A DNA stretch of 64,000 nt from Artocarpus heterophyllus (GCA_025403435.1 CM046348.1:28414148-28478147), one strand, 5' to 3'. Shown: positions 21,641-33,332, counted from the first letter of the stretch. Notes: generated by a model not told the origin, from the letters alone. Numbers and translations are program-made.

Positions 21641-24560
21641 GATCTGGTCCAAGATAAGGTACGTAGACCCAAGCCACATTTTGGGGTTCTCCAAGCATGT
21701 CGTGGTTTAGAACGCCAAAAAACATGAACAAGCCCATTTTATTTGGTCCAACTAGATTTCCAACCCACCTAGAAGGTTTTAAGTCTAATTGAAATTAGAA
21801 TAAAATAGGTACGGAGGAATTTAGAGTAAAACATAGCCGAGAAGCCCATCCCAAATACCTTAGCTCAATGTTAGAAGCTTATTTTTTGGCCTACTTGACA
21901 CATCAGCCCCCATGGCTCATCTGACGCACCAACTTACTTGCCAAATCAGCCTCAACAATCCACCCAAGGAAACCTAACCAAGGAGTCATGTGACCCCCAT
22001 CATAAGAGACAAATTATCCCCCAATTAAGGTGGGTTAAGAGGAGACCTAACCCCAAGATATGTTCCTTGTCCGAAATAGCAGGAAAATCCCTTTTTTTTT
22101 AGATACCCCTGTGGTAGGCCACCAGAAGTGGTACTCCTAGGTTGTCTGGCTATTAAGGCTCTTGACAACCTGATCCCATGCTGAAGCCTAAAATTCAAAC
22201 TTGAAACGAAAATCTCCCATGATGGGAAGTTGCCGCTTATGGCTGTTGTCGCGGAACCAGACGTGGAACTCCCCCTAGCTAGGCGCCTGATGTGGAAGAC
22301 TTCCAATTGAACTAAACCCCATTTTTTCCTATATAAATACCCTCTTTCACCACCCTTAAAAGAGGCTAATGCAGCTTATACCATTTCGACCACCAAAGTA
22401 AGTTAAGTCAAGCTCCATAACCATTATTTTCTCTGCTATCTTCACCGCTTCTTCCACCATAGAACACCATAACCACCCCTTCCATAAGGCTCCATGTAAC
22501 CACCTTAAACTGTCATCAAACCACCTCAAAGTAATCATAAACCTCATCTCTGACTTTAAACCACCTAGGAAGAGCAGTATCGCGATTCATGTCTACCATC
22601 TCTACTTGCCAGAAAACTCAAAGTTTCATATTTTCCAGCAAGCTCCAAGAATGTCCAAAACTCATTCTCTACCTCGTTTGAACCCAAAAGTACCACCAAA
22701 ACTCAATAAAAATATGCCTTTCCATGATCCAAACAATCCCATGAAGAAGGAAGACCCTAATCATCATTAAAGTCTCGCCACCTTTTCTCTTTCTAAACAT
22801 TCTCTCTCGAAGGTTAAACTGCCTCACCATCTAAGAATCTCTCTCTTAGGAAGCCATTCCACCTATCAGAGCCCTCTCTCAGGAAGTTATCCCACCTGTG
22901 AGACCACTAAATCCTACTACCTCACTCAAGCATCACATCAAATCCCTATGGACACACCCTCATTGCTAAGGACATAGGAAAATCCTCTATAACTACTCGC
23001 GTTCTTCTCCCATATTGCTCGCATACTTTGAGATCTCTTTCGACAAAGTTCTCATCTTCAACAGAATCAGAATCATAACGGGTCTCGTCCTCGAACTTGA
23101 TCATCCTCGGGTTTACCCAAGTTTAGAACCAGTCGGGGCCACCACAAGGTGAGTCTAAGGGGGCGTTTGGTATGCAGTAATCCTGAGATGGGAATGAGAA
23201 TTTGTAAGATTCCCATGTTTGGTATACAGTAATCTAAGTTTTGGATTCCTGGGAAACTAATTCCCGTGGGATTCAGATTACCTCATTTTGGGGTAATATG
23301 AAGCCCACCCACAAGGTGATATTCATATTCCTGGGAATCTCAAAACTATAGAAATCTCATCTTTATTTCCATGATGATGATGATAATAATTATATTATTA
23401 TTAAATTATAATAATAATATTATTATTATAAATTAATATTTCTATGCAATATAAAAATAAAAATTATATTCATATAAAATAATAATTTGATAATAATGAT
23501 AATAATAACATTAACAATAATAATAAACATATATAATATATTACATATACAATATCTAAATATAATATATATAAATACTATAATAATAAAATAAAATAAT
23601 GTTGTACTATTATTATAAATTAATATTAATATATGATATACATATAAATATTATATCAATATAAAATTATAATTTAATAATAAGAATAATAATAACAATA
23701 ATAATAAAAACATAATAATATAACATCAATATGAATAGTATAATATTAATATTAATATGCATAGCAATATCAATATTAAACTATATAAATACTATTATAA
23801 TAATTATAAATATAAAATATAGCTAAATATGTTTAATATTTTCTATAACAATATGTTTATTTAATGTTAATATTAATATTAATATATTATTAAGAATTGT
23901 ATTTTTATTATTATTTATATTCATATCAATATATTTTATATTATATACAACATTTTAATATTAATATATTGTTAAATAATAATTCTATGATTATTATAAA
24001 TTAATATTTTTATATAAGATAAAGAAAGTATTATATTAATATAAAATAATAATTATTTAATAATAATGATAATAATAACATTAATATTCATAGTAATATT
24101 AATGTTAAATTATATATAATATTATTTTATTATTTATATTTATATTATTATTATTTAATATTAGTTCTAATATATTATATTGATACATTTAATGGTAATA
24201 CAATAAATTATTTTGTCAATTATATAAGATTCCTATGTATAACCAAACACAGTAATATATTATTCCTAGAAATCTAATAGAAGATTCTTATGTGCAACCA
24301 AACATAATAATCTTAGTTCTTGAGAATCATATTCCCTACAATCATTTTCCCGGGAATATGATTCCTACTGATTACTACAAACCAAACGCCCCTAAACGCA
24401 CATTTTGGACTTTTCTCACGTCGAAACGACCGCTGCAGCCTTACCAGTTTCATCACTCGACATGTTGCCACCGTAGCTCCTGACAGGCAGGACACTTGAG
24501 CTAATCAAAGGAGGGCATAAAGTTGCATCCTCCACGTGCGAAGGCCCGCGATGATAGAGC
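21641..24560 (+). mobile_element. Possible relic of an LTR element, interrupted by H1
   Basis: The sequence is GC-richer than its surroundings from 21641-23155 and again from 24396-24560. The two parts read continuously once the H1 insertion (23159-24392) is skipped. There is a TATA-like tatataaatacc near 22331. Near 23130 the phrase agtcggggccaccacaagg loosely recalls the tRNA-primed TGGCGCCnCCGTGGGG site that follows some gypsy LTRs. No gag or pol similarity and no second LTR were seen, so this remains a guess. Open frames here (22025-22306 minus, 22356-22547 minus) are not recognised. Confidence 0.3.
23159..24392 (+). mobile_element. AT-rich PIF/Harbinger-like non-autonomous element H1
   Basis: It is flanked by TAA direct repeats (23156-23158 and 24393-24395). 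The ends are inverted repeats of about 24 bp: GGGGGCGTTTGGTATGCAGT at left, and GGGGCGTTTGGTTTGTAGTA when the right end is read on the minus strand. A 3-bp TTA/TAA target and G-rich termini fit PIF/Harbinger. The outer 150-250 bp are complex and the middle is almost pure A/T (TAATAATATTA-type runs), with no ORF. The left end matches the right end of H2 (26322-27789) and vice versa, so H1 and H2 are one family in opposite orientations. Confidence 0.75.
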
Positions 24561-25536
24561 CCTAACAAATGTTTATTTTATATATATATATATATATATT
24601 GTACTTTTAATATAGTCTTATACTTAAAAAAAATACTTATATAGACTTTTTTAGTTTCATACTTCTTTCTTGTTTCTAGTACGCACTTGATAATCCCTTA
24701 AAAAAAGACATTTGTTGTCTTAGTTTTTGTTATGATTTGTTTGCTAATTTATGACTCACGTATTTGAGCTTGTTTTGCAAACTTTTACTTTGGAATAATA
24801 TTAGAACTTGGAACTTTGTGAGACAACCAATATGAGATGAATTTATTTTTTTCTTCATATAATTTTTATTTTGGTAAATTGCTTTCTTGATTTTTTAATA
24901 AGTTTAATTTGATAAACCTACCCAATCCACCCAAATTTTCATTGGGTGGGTTACTTTTAAAGTTTGGGTTTATTGGGTGTATTAGATTTAAAATCAACCC
25001 ATCCAAACTTTAATTAGATTTGTTGAAAAATCCCTAAAACCTATGCAGTGTTCACTAGCATAATAGTAAAAGTAGTCTACCGTCATATTGAAAATTCTGA
25101 CCTCAAACTGTTGTAGTTTACTATAATATTTTCTGAAGATTTTGTCATGGTATATCTAATCCATGCATAATATTATGAAAAAAATTGGGCTGCTACTTCA
25201 TATCGACAACAGATATTAAAAAAATATTTAACATAGCAAATTTTGATAGTTGTACATGTTTAGAATATATTTCATTTTTTAAAAGTTGAAAAAGCGCTAT
25301 TCTTTAGATAAAATACTTTTTCCCTCTTTTGGATGGTAAATAAATTTCAAAAATAAAACTAAAAGAAGCAATGGAGATTGGAGCACCACCCGAGGTGCAA
25401 TGACCTAGCCTTGCACAGGCTCTTGGCATTGCAAAAGCTACGAAATCTCTAATCCACAATGGGGATTTGCAAGTATATCTCCCAATTGGCATGAGATCTC
25501 TAAATATGAAATTTGCCCAATCTCCCATTTTGAAAA
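24561..25536. other. No gene recognised
   Basis: It contains a (TA)n run near 24579-24599 and AT-rich DNA. A less AT-rich patch near 25375-25500 has unrecognised minus-strand open frames (25304-25528 and 25438-25632). Confidence 0.4.
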
Positions 25537-26635
25537 GCTAAGGGAGAATGATGGAGATACATCTGCAAACAAGGGAAGGACAACAAAAGGGCATATGTAA
25601 GGAAGAGAGAAGGTGGAAGGAGCGAGTAACAAAGAGGAAGAAAGAAACCTCTGAGAACTTTTGTTAGCTCCATTAATGTGGAAAACAATTCTATTTAATG
25701 CAACAATTTTTAAGAGCCATAAAAATCAATATATTAATTTGAAGGGCAACTTTTATTATGATTTCCCTTAGGGGGTATTTGGTATGCAGGAATCAGTAGG
25801 AATCATTTTTTTAGGAAAATGATAGTAGGCAATATGATTCCTAAGAAACCAATATTATCATGTTTGGTTGTACACATGAATCTTCTATTAGATTTCTAGG
25901 AATAATATATTACTATGTTTGGTTGTATATAGCAATCTTGTATAAGTGACAAAAATAATTAGTGGCATTAACATTAAATGTATCAATGCAGTATTTTAGT
26001 GCTAATATTAAATAATAATAACAATATAGATATGAATGATGAATAATATTATATATTTTAACATTAATATTACTATGAAAATTAAAAAGCTAAGGGAGAA
26101 TGGTGGAGATACGTCTGCATGCGAGGGAAGGATGATGATAGGGCGTATGTAGGGAAGAGAGGAGGTGGGAGGAGCGAGTGACAAAGAGAAAGAAAGAAAC
26201 ATCGGAGAACTTTTGTTAGCTCCATTAATGTGGAAAACAATTCTATTTATTGCAATAATTTTTAAGAGCGGTAAAAATCAATATATTAATTTAAAGGGTG
26301 ACTTTATTATAATTTCCCTTAGGGGGCATTTGGAATGCAGTAATTAATAGGAATCATATTTCTAGGAAAGTGATAGTAGGTAATATAATTCTTAAGAAAC
26401 CAATATTATCATGTTTGGTTGTACATAAAAATCTTTTATTAGATTTCTAGGAATAATATATTACTGTTTTTTATTGTACATAGCAATCTTATATAATTTA
26501 CAAAAATAATTTGTGACATTAACATTAAATGTATCAATAGTATGTTAGTACTAATATTAAATAATAATAACAATATAGATATGAATAATAAATAATATTA
26601 TATATAATTTAACATTAATATTACTATGAATATTA
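25537..26635. repeat. 552-bp tandem duplication carrying one end of an H-family element
   Basis: Copy 1 starts at 25537 and copy 2 at 26089, both with gctaagggagaatg. Each has about 234 bp of flank (including gagaacttttgttagctcca) followed by TTA and the left end of an H-family element (25771 in copy 1, 26322 in copy 2). Copy 1 stops about 318 bp into the element and goes straight into copy 2. Copies differ by scattered substitutions and small indels, so the event is not recent. Confidence 0.85.
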
Positions 26636-27789
26636 AAATAATACTATTCATATTGATATTATACTATTAAATAATTATTAATTTTATTATTATCATTATT
26701 GCTTAATGATTATCATTTTATATTAATATTAATATAATATTTATATTTATCTTATATAAAAATATTAATTTATAATAATCATATAATTATTATTTAACAA
26801 TATATTAATATTAAAATGTTGTATATAATATATAATATAATGACATGAACGTAAATAATAATAAAAATATAATTCTTAATAATATATTATTATTTATATT
26901 AATATTAAAATTAAATAAAAATATAATATTATATAGTTAATATTTAATATTATAAAATATCGATATTACTATGAATATTAATATTATACTATTATATTAT
27001 ATTATATTATTTTTGTTGTTAATGTTATTATTATCTTTATTATTAAATTATTATCAATTCAAATTAATATACTATTTATATTTATATTACATAATAATAT
27101 TAATTTATAATAATAGTATTAAATTATTTGTTATTTTATATTATAGTATTTATATATGTTATATACTAATATTAATTGATAATAATATATCACATTTAAA
27201 TATTGTGTGTGTTTATTATTATTATTATTATTATTAATGTTATTATTATCCTTATTATCAAATTATTATTTTATATTGATATAATTTTTTTATTTATATT
27301 TTATAAAAAAATTAATTTATAATAATAATAATAATATGATTATTATTTATAGTAATATAATTATTCTAAAATATTATATATAATATATGTTTTACTTTAA
27401 ATAATATATAATATATTGATCAATATAAATAGTTATAAAAATATAATTTTTTACAATATATTATTATTTAATATTAATATTAATATTAAATAATAATTTT
27501 AAGTTTTAATAATATTATAGACATTTAATAGTTTTTGTATTATATTATATTATATTATTTATTCATGATCATCATCGTATAAGAAAAGGTGAGATTTGCA
27601 TGGTCTTGAGATTCTTAAAAATATGAATATTATTTGATTGGATGAGATTTAGATTACCTAAAAAGGGGTAAAATGAATCTTATGGGATTAAGTTTTTTAA
27701 AATTTTAAAAATCATAATTCTTATACCAAACGCAGAAATCTTGTAGATTTTTATTCCACCCTCAAGATTGCTACATGTCAAATGCCCCC
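26322..27789 (-). mobile_element. AT-rich PIF/Harbinger-like non-autonomous element H2
   Basis: It is flanked by TTA on both sides (26319-26321 and 27790-27792). Termini are GGGGGCATTTGGAATGCAGT at left and, read on the minus strand from the right, GGGGGCATTTGACATGTAGC. The ends match those of H1 in reverse orientation over 150-300 bp. The roughly 1-kb middle is nearly pure A/T. The open frame at 26971-27237 is an Ile/Tyr/Leu artefact of that composition. The left end lies in the second copy of the 552-bp duplication. Confidence 0.75.
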
Positions 27790-27792
27790 TTA

Positions 27793-28455
27793 GGGTTATT
27801 TACCTTGTATACCAAGATTTATTTAAACACTGCCTTTTTGGTTCCTTATTGAGATGTTTTCTCCTACATCTCAAAATACCCAAAAAAAAAAACAAAAAAT
27901 CAAATGGTTTTAAAAATGTGTTTGGAAAAAACCCCAAAATATCTAAAAATAGAAAGAAAAAAGTTATCATTCCCCATTCTCTCTCTATCTCTCTCTCACT
28001 CCCTCGTTCTTTCTCTCTCTTAATGACCCACCCCTCACCGTCCCTACCCACTGCCATTTCAGCAACCCCAGCAATCCACCCCTTGTCGATGACCCTAGTG
28101 ACCCCACACTAACTTGTCGCTGGCGAATCCCAACGAAGCTCAGCAACCCTCGAGACCCAACGACAGCAAATTCCAACTGCAATATTTGTCATTGTCATTG
28201 TAGGTTGCTAAAGTCACTACAAGTGGATTAGGCAGTGGAGTTTTGGAATGAGATGTGGGCTAGGTTTGACGACAAAGGCTGACATTGGTCTAGATATTAC
28301 ACGACGGGAGTTGATGTATGGGATGGGTTTCACAATGGACGCCGAGGCAACCCCAGCAACCCTTAGCGCACCCGCTACAACATAGACTTGAATAAACGAC
28401 ACCAAATGACGGCTGTTTCTTGTACGATTGTTGTTTAAAAAGGCCAGTAGAAATA
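27793..28455. repeat. Repeat R, copy 1, with CT-rich leader
   Basis: A CT microsatellite (about 27977-28020) is followed by a GC-richer stretch. Its part from about 28078 to 28350 is repeated at 33333-33582: gatgaccctagtgacccc, gacgacaaaggctgac and gggatgggtttcacaatgga recur in order. The overlapping open frames are broken and unrecognised. It is probably a non-coding part of a larger transposon. Confidence 0.6.
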
Positions 28456-28460
28456 CTTTA

Positions 28461-28567
28461 GGGTGTGTTTGTTTCGGTTTTCAAATCACAGTTTGAATCA
28501 TTTTGCTACAGTATTTTCTCTCACAAAAATTTAAATCTTCATTCAAATACTCATACTAAACGCACCC
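28461..28567. mobile_element. Tourist-like MITE, family M2 (copy a)
   Basis: 107 bp flanked by TTA (28458-28460 and 28568-28570). The ends GGGTGTGTTTG and AAACGCACCC form inverted repeats. The interior gtttgaatcattttgctaca is shared with copy b, 53 bp downstream. Confidence 0.75.
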
Positions 28568-28620
28568 TTAGTGTTTTAACTGCTGTCCTTTTAAACTACT
28601 ACCGTTAAAAGGGATTTTTA

Positions 28621-28740
28621 AGAGTGTGTTTGTTTGAGTTTTTAAAGCACGGTTTGAATCATTTTACTACAGTATTTTTTCTTACAAAAATTTAAATCTT
28701 TATTTAAATACTATACTTAAATACTCGTACCAAACGCACC
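28621..28740. mobile_element. Tourist-like MITE, family M2 (copy b)
   Basis: 120 bp flanked by TTA (28618-28620 and 28741-28743). It has the same interior as copy a plus a short internal duplication (atttaaatactatactta-type sequence). The left terminus has changed from GGG to AGA. Confidence 0.75.
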
Positions 28741-28805
28741 TTAAAATACTGCTGCAATCTGGTGACAGTCAAGTTAAACAGCTGTCAAGGTATTTTAAAT
28801 TTATA

Positions 28806-28981
28806 GGGTGTTTGGAAAGGTGGTGGAAACCAGTGGTGAGAACCACTTTTAGTGTAGCATGTGAGAGTTTTATACTGTAGTATATTTTTTTATTGTTACT
28901 GTAGCATGTGAGAGCTTTATACTGTTCATAACTGAGATTGTAGTGAGAACCACTCAGTTCCCACCACTGCCAAACACCCCC
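28806..28981. mobile_element. Small TIR element, family M1 (copy b)
   Basis: Ends GGGTGTTTGGAAAGGTGGTG and CACCACTGCCAAACACCC form inverted repeats. The interior ctgtagcatgtgagagcttt matches copy a at 20138-20300. Target duplication not resolved. Confidence 0.65.
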
Positions 28982-31284
28982 TTACATTTTATACCGCTTA
29001 AACTCTCCCGACTTTTATTTTATTTTAATCACTAGCACTGAACTAGTCTCTGCAAAACCATCTCCATCCAAGACCGTCTCCTTCGCTCCGCCCTTCCCTC
29101 CTCCTCCACTATTGCGATGGCGTCACCGCCCTCTCTCTCAACCCCAACTCCACCTGCCTCGCCTTCGGCTCTGTCGTTTCCTGGTGAAATCATTTGCTTT
29201 TACGATAACTTTTTTTTTGGGTCTCCAAAGCCTTAGATCGTTTCCTGGTTATTCTTAGAGTTTTATTGTTGGTAATCTCAACAAGTTTGTTTTTCTTCCT
29301 AATATCGTTTTTGTTTTGGTTAAAGTAAGAAATTGATGGTTATGAGACAATTAATCTCGAACATCTGGCGCACTTATTTCTATTTGGGAATTTCAATTTT
29401 TTCTTTCAATTGCTGGTTATGAGAATATCACTAGAATGATGAGTCTGTTGTTTGGTATTACTGACATTAAATGCTTTCTTTTTATGTCTTTGTTTGACCA
29501 GCGTTATCTTTGCAAAATTCCTCTTTGGAAATTAAACCCAGTTTTAGTTTCAAGAAATGGACGTGTCACTGTAAATTTAGGTTCTGAGCAACGGACATAG
29601 TGCTCGTTTCTGCAGGGGAAGAAACCTCTACTTTCTGGAGTTCAGCTTTTTATTTTTAGTTTTTTTTTTGTTTTTTAATTCCTGAGTTGGGCTCTGTGGA
29701 AATGTACTTGGATTGTTGAAATTACCATTCTTGATTTAGCTTTAGGGTTAGGTTTTGTTAATTTTTATTTTTTCTCCTAAACCAACCTCTACAATTTTCC
29801 TGGTGATTAGTCTCCCTGCCTCTTTCAACTGAATCAAGTGCTGGATTTGACAGGCTTAATTTGCCCACTAGATCAATTCTCTTTTTGGGTTTTTGTTTCT
29901 GCCTTAATTTTTTTTTTTTTTTGGTTGAAAATTCTTATTCATTTTCCTCTTTTCATGCATAATTGCTGTTTAGAAAACTATGTTCAAAAAAATAATGATA
30001 AGAAAATACCACAAAGGCTTTTTTTGGTTCTTCTCTTTAATGCTCTTAGCCATTTAAGCTTATCTGCACCATTTGGTTACTGAATGGTACTCTGCATCGC
30101 CTAGGAATGCCAATATGCCTGTTGTTGCTCCCCTAAATTTTGCTTGTGGTCTTTTACGTGCAATGATGAGAAATATGACTTATTCTTCTTTTTAACTTTT
30201 TATGTTAGAGGCTCTGCTTGACAATATTGTAAACATATTGTCGATTGAGAATTCTCAAGGACTCATGCTAGCCTATTTTCATCCTTTTACAACCAAAAAA
30301 AAAAAAAAACGGTGAGATTCTATGATATTCTTTGCTTGTACAAATTCTACATAATTATTGATTGAGAATTTTCAACTGCTTAGGCTAGCCTATTTTAGTC
30401 CTCCATTTCAATTGAACAAACTGAATTACCAATTGTTGGTCTTAACTGAATCAATTGCTGGGTTTGACTTTATGCGCTGGATCAATCATCAGCTTAGTAA
30501 TTTGGTTAGTTTTTCTTTCCTCTCTATTTAGCTTTTGGGTGTTGCTTTAAATTTTTGTTCTGAAATTTCTGATTTATCTTCCCTTTTTAATACAAAATGT
30601 TTTGTTGAAAAAGCCCCTTCTAGTAACAGCAAATTAAATTCAACAAACATCTTTCAGAATAAGAAGTCAAGAACTCATAGTCTGAAAAGTGAGTAGCTCT
30701 ATGCACTGTAACTTTTTTTGGATGGCAGAGGACCACCAACTCTTTCACCAGTATAAACAATTATAATAAGACACTACAAACAAGTGTGTTTCCAATTCTT
30801 GCTTTGGTGATGCATGATATTAGCCCATCAATGCTTTTTTGCAAACAAAGTTAAAATCTTTTGAACCTAAGCAAATATAGAGACTCATAGGCCAAAAGGG
30901 TGCAAGTATATTTGTTGAGTTTTATACTATTGTTTGCCCCCTAGAGGACAATATTTTTGGTGAGACTAACTAGTACCTGAATGACTATAAGTATAACTTC
31001 CAACTCCAAATTATGTTCTTCATAACTACACCAAGAAAGTATCCCTACAACATAACATTAATAGTAAACTGAACTAATTATGTAGAATATAAAAATTACA
31101 TTAAGTCTCCTTTATTAATTGATAGTTTTTCAAACTTGCAATGTGTTTGTAATTTATTTTGCCCTTTAAAATCAACTACATAAACTGCTTAATTAATGGT
31201 GACTAATAGTCTGTGTGGCAAATGATTATCAACACTTTTCGCTAGATGTGCACTTGACAGTATGTTGTTACTAATCATGAACAG
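28982..31284. other. Gene-like relic region, mostly intron-like sequence
   Basis: A GC-richer patch at about 29050-29195 reads like a first exon. It has an ATG at 29117, and in another frame DGVTALSLNPNSTCLAFGS, but neither frame leads into a recognisable protein. Downstream is T-rich, intron-like DNA to the Ulp1 exons at 31285. It may be the 5' part of the CACTA-like element or an unrelated captured gene. Confidence 0.3.
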
Positions 31285-31603
31285 GGGGAAATGTTGAAGT
31301 CCCAAATCTACAGAGGAGAAAGGGAAGGCAACACCCAAAATGCAAAGCAATTAAGGTAAATACATTTAAGCTTAGTATTAAGTGCGTGGAAATTGATTTG
31401 AAATGTTTACTTTCAGTTCGAGTTATAAAATAGTCAAATAACATTCTCTAATTGTTCATAGTGCTCTTGTCAAACTTCTTCTGTGGAATGTTTCTATTAT
31501 GGAGGAGATTGTTAATTCACCTAATGAGAAATTTTCTTGAATCTGAGCTGGTATGTGACATAGTTACAACGTGGATTTCAATTTCTCTAATACTCACATG
31601 CAG

Positions 31604-31661
31604 TTGATTAGATAAACTAGGGATCAACTTTGTTGATTAGATAAACTAGGGATCAACTTTA
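31604..31661. repeat. 29-bp tandem duplication
   Basis: ttgattagataaactaggga and its continuation occur twice in direct succession (31604-31632 and 31633-31661), between the two copies of the Ulp1 exon block. Confidence 0.85.
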
Positions 31662-32120
31662 TTTACCATTCCAATTTCGCACTTAATGTTTCGTATTGTT
31701 ATTTGCTAAGTTTGGTGTGGAAAAGTCAGGTCTCTAACATAATTCAAATTTTTTAAAGTGGTATAAGGTTATACAAAGCACAAAAGGGGAGAACGGGAAG
31801 GCAACAACCACAATGGACTTCAATTAAGGTAAGTATACTTGTATATGAATAATTAATTTGAAATTTTTATCTATAAATATTTGACTTATAAAATAGTCAA
31901 ATAATATTCTCAAATTATTCAATGTCCTCATCAACCTTCTTACGTGGAATGTGGCGATTACGTCATGGGCTATACGAAGGAAATTATTAATTCTCCTAAT
32001 GCAAATTTGTTTCTTGAATCTGAGGTACATATATGATAGAGTTATTTTGTATATTGTAGTTTTTTTTTTAATTATTTCAAATTATACCTTCTAAGGCTAG
32101 GATTGCGTAATTGCTTTGTT

Positions 32121-32683
32121 TAGAGGTGGCAATAAAAGTATTCGTGTCGGCACGTTTACAGCACGATATGTTTCGCCCGAACATGAACACGACACGATTA
32201 ATAAACATGTCAGAAATACAAACACGAACGCGACACGCCTATAGCACGCGTAACACGGCACGATATGATTAACACGATTATTAAACGTGCCGTGACGGAT
32301 GACATGATAACAACACAAGCATATGACACGTTTATGACCCAGTTAACTAAAACTTAAAAAAATTAAAAAAAAAGCAAATAAAGAAAATTAACAAAAACAC
32401 AATATCTAATTAATACTAACCTACTACAAATATTTTAAATATTTTTATTTTTTAGTTTAAATGTGTTATAAATAAGCGGTGTCGTGTCGTGTCGTGTTGA
32501 CACGTTTACGGCCCATTTAATTAAACGTATTAAGGCGTGTTAGCATGAATTTAGTCCGTTTATTTTCGTGTTATTTGTGCCAAACCATTTATGGCTCAAT
32601 TAATAAACGTGCGGTCTAAGTCCATTTATCTCGTGTCGTTTTCGTATCGTGTCATCGTGCCATACCCGAAATTGTAGGCCCTA
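32121..32683. mobile_element. hAT-type MITE with 8-bp target duplication
   Basis: The element is bordered by a perfect 8-bp direct repeat, GCTTTGTT (32113-32120 and 32684-32691). It starts TAGAGGTGGCAATAAAAG and, from the other end, TAGGGCCTACAATTTCGGGT. The interior is full of short inverted and direct motifs (gtgtcgtgtcgtgt, cacgtttacggc, taataaacgtg). The 8-bp duplication and TAG...CTA ends fit hAT. It has no ORF. It sits in the intron before the final Ulp1 exon. Confidence 0.8.
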
Positions 32684-33332
32684 GCTTTGTTCATGTTTAG
32701 TTTGACGGAAACCAAACTTATTCAAAAGGCGAGATTGATGAAATTCGGGTAGAATGGGAAGATAGTATCGTTGAAGTTCCCTTAGCTGCTGCACTAGAGT
32801 AAATTAATCCATCAGTCCTTTCTAGACATCGAACAAGAGTGAAATCTGGCCTTAACTTTGCTTCTTGTACATTGCGGATATCAATCACATAGGATTTTGT
32901 TTTTGTTTGTCTTTATTTGTATTTTCTCTATCACTATGAGAATCTTTAGTTTTTTATACTTTCAAATATTCATGTGTGAAGCGGTTGAATTATTGATATG
33001 GTTGTTTTAGCTCCTGTCAAAAAAGAATTTTTATAAAGTTTGAACTTGCTGCAGGTTTATTTGTGTTGTACGAGGGTAATAAGGTGATAAAAAGAGTGAT
33101 CGTCAATGACAATAGTCATCAAAAAGTAAAAACAAAAAAGTTTTGCAAGCTCTTTTTAACAATAGCTATTTGTTTAGCTTATTCAAATAATTGTTGTTAG
33201 AAGGATTTTTTGATTGTCGTTAAAAAGGGTATACTTTTAACGACACATGAAAAGACTACAGTTATGAAACTGTTGTTAAAAACTTTTAACGACAGTTTAG
33301 AACAGTTGTTAAATAGCAATTTTGTACTAGTG

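Larger units (their letters stand above)
31285..32802 (+). pseudogene. Ulp1/C48 SUMO-protease-like C-terminal exons (transposon-borne, duplicated)
   Basis: The last exons can be followed. Exon a is about 31760-31828, ending QQPQWTSIK at a GTAAGT donor. Exon b is 31923-32024, with CPHQPSYVECGDYVMGYTK; the catalytic Cys of Ulp1 proteases sits in this (V/E)CG motif. Exon c is 32701-32802: GNQTYSKGEIDEIRVEWED, then a stop. Exons a and b also exist as an older copy at 31285-31355 and 31462-31552 (CSCQTSSVEC, frameshifted), so a block of about 470 bp was duplicated. Copy 2 exon b has lost the AG acceptor that copy 1 still shows. The catalytic His/Asp region upstream is not recognisable. It is not functional. 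Confidence 0.6.
31285..33332 (+). mobile_element. 3' part of a CACTA-like element with Ulp1-type protease exons
   Basis: The right end at 33332 reads CACTAGTACAAAATTGC on the minus strand. The terminal 200 bp hold several copies, in both orientations, of a motif like TTTAACGACA (near 33215, 33238, 33277 and, weaker, 33305). Such clustered subterminal motifs are typical of CACTA (En/Spm) elements. Upstream, on the plus strand, are exons for the C-terminal part of a Ulp1 (C48) cysteine protease, a domain carried by many plant CACTA elements and MULEs. The left end was not found. A hAT MITE is inserted in the last intron. Confidence 0.55.

Noticed and set aside
26971..27237. 88-codon frame rich in Ile, Tyr and Leu
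   Set aside because: Lies in the nearly pure A/T interior of element H2 and has no protein-like composition.
27800..28405. Several 60-114 codon frames on both strands
   Set aside because: They cover repeat R and a CT microsatellite, change frame between R copies, and resemble no protein.
29030..29050. CACTAG at 29030 as left end of the CACTA-like element
   Set aside because: Only about 11 of 16 bases agree with the right end, flanking triplets differ (aat versus tac), and no TTTAACGACA motifs follow it.
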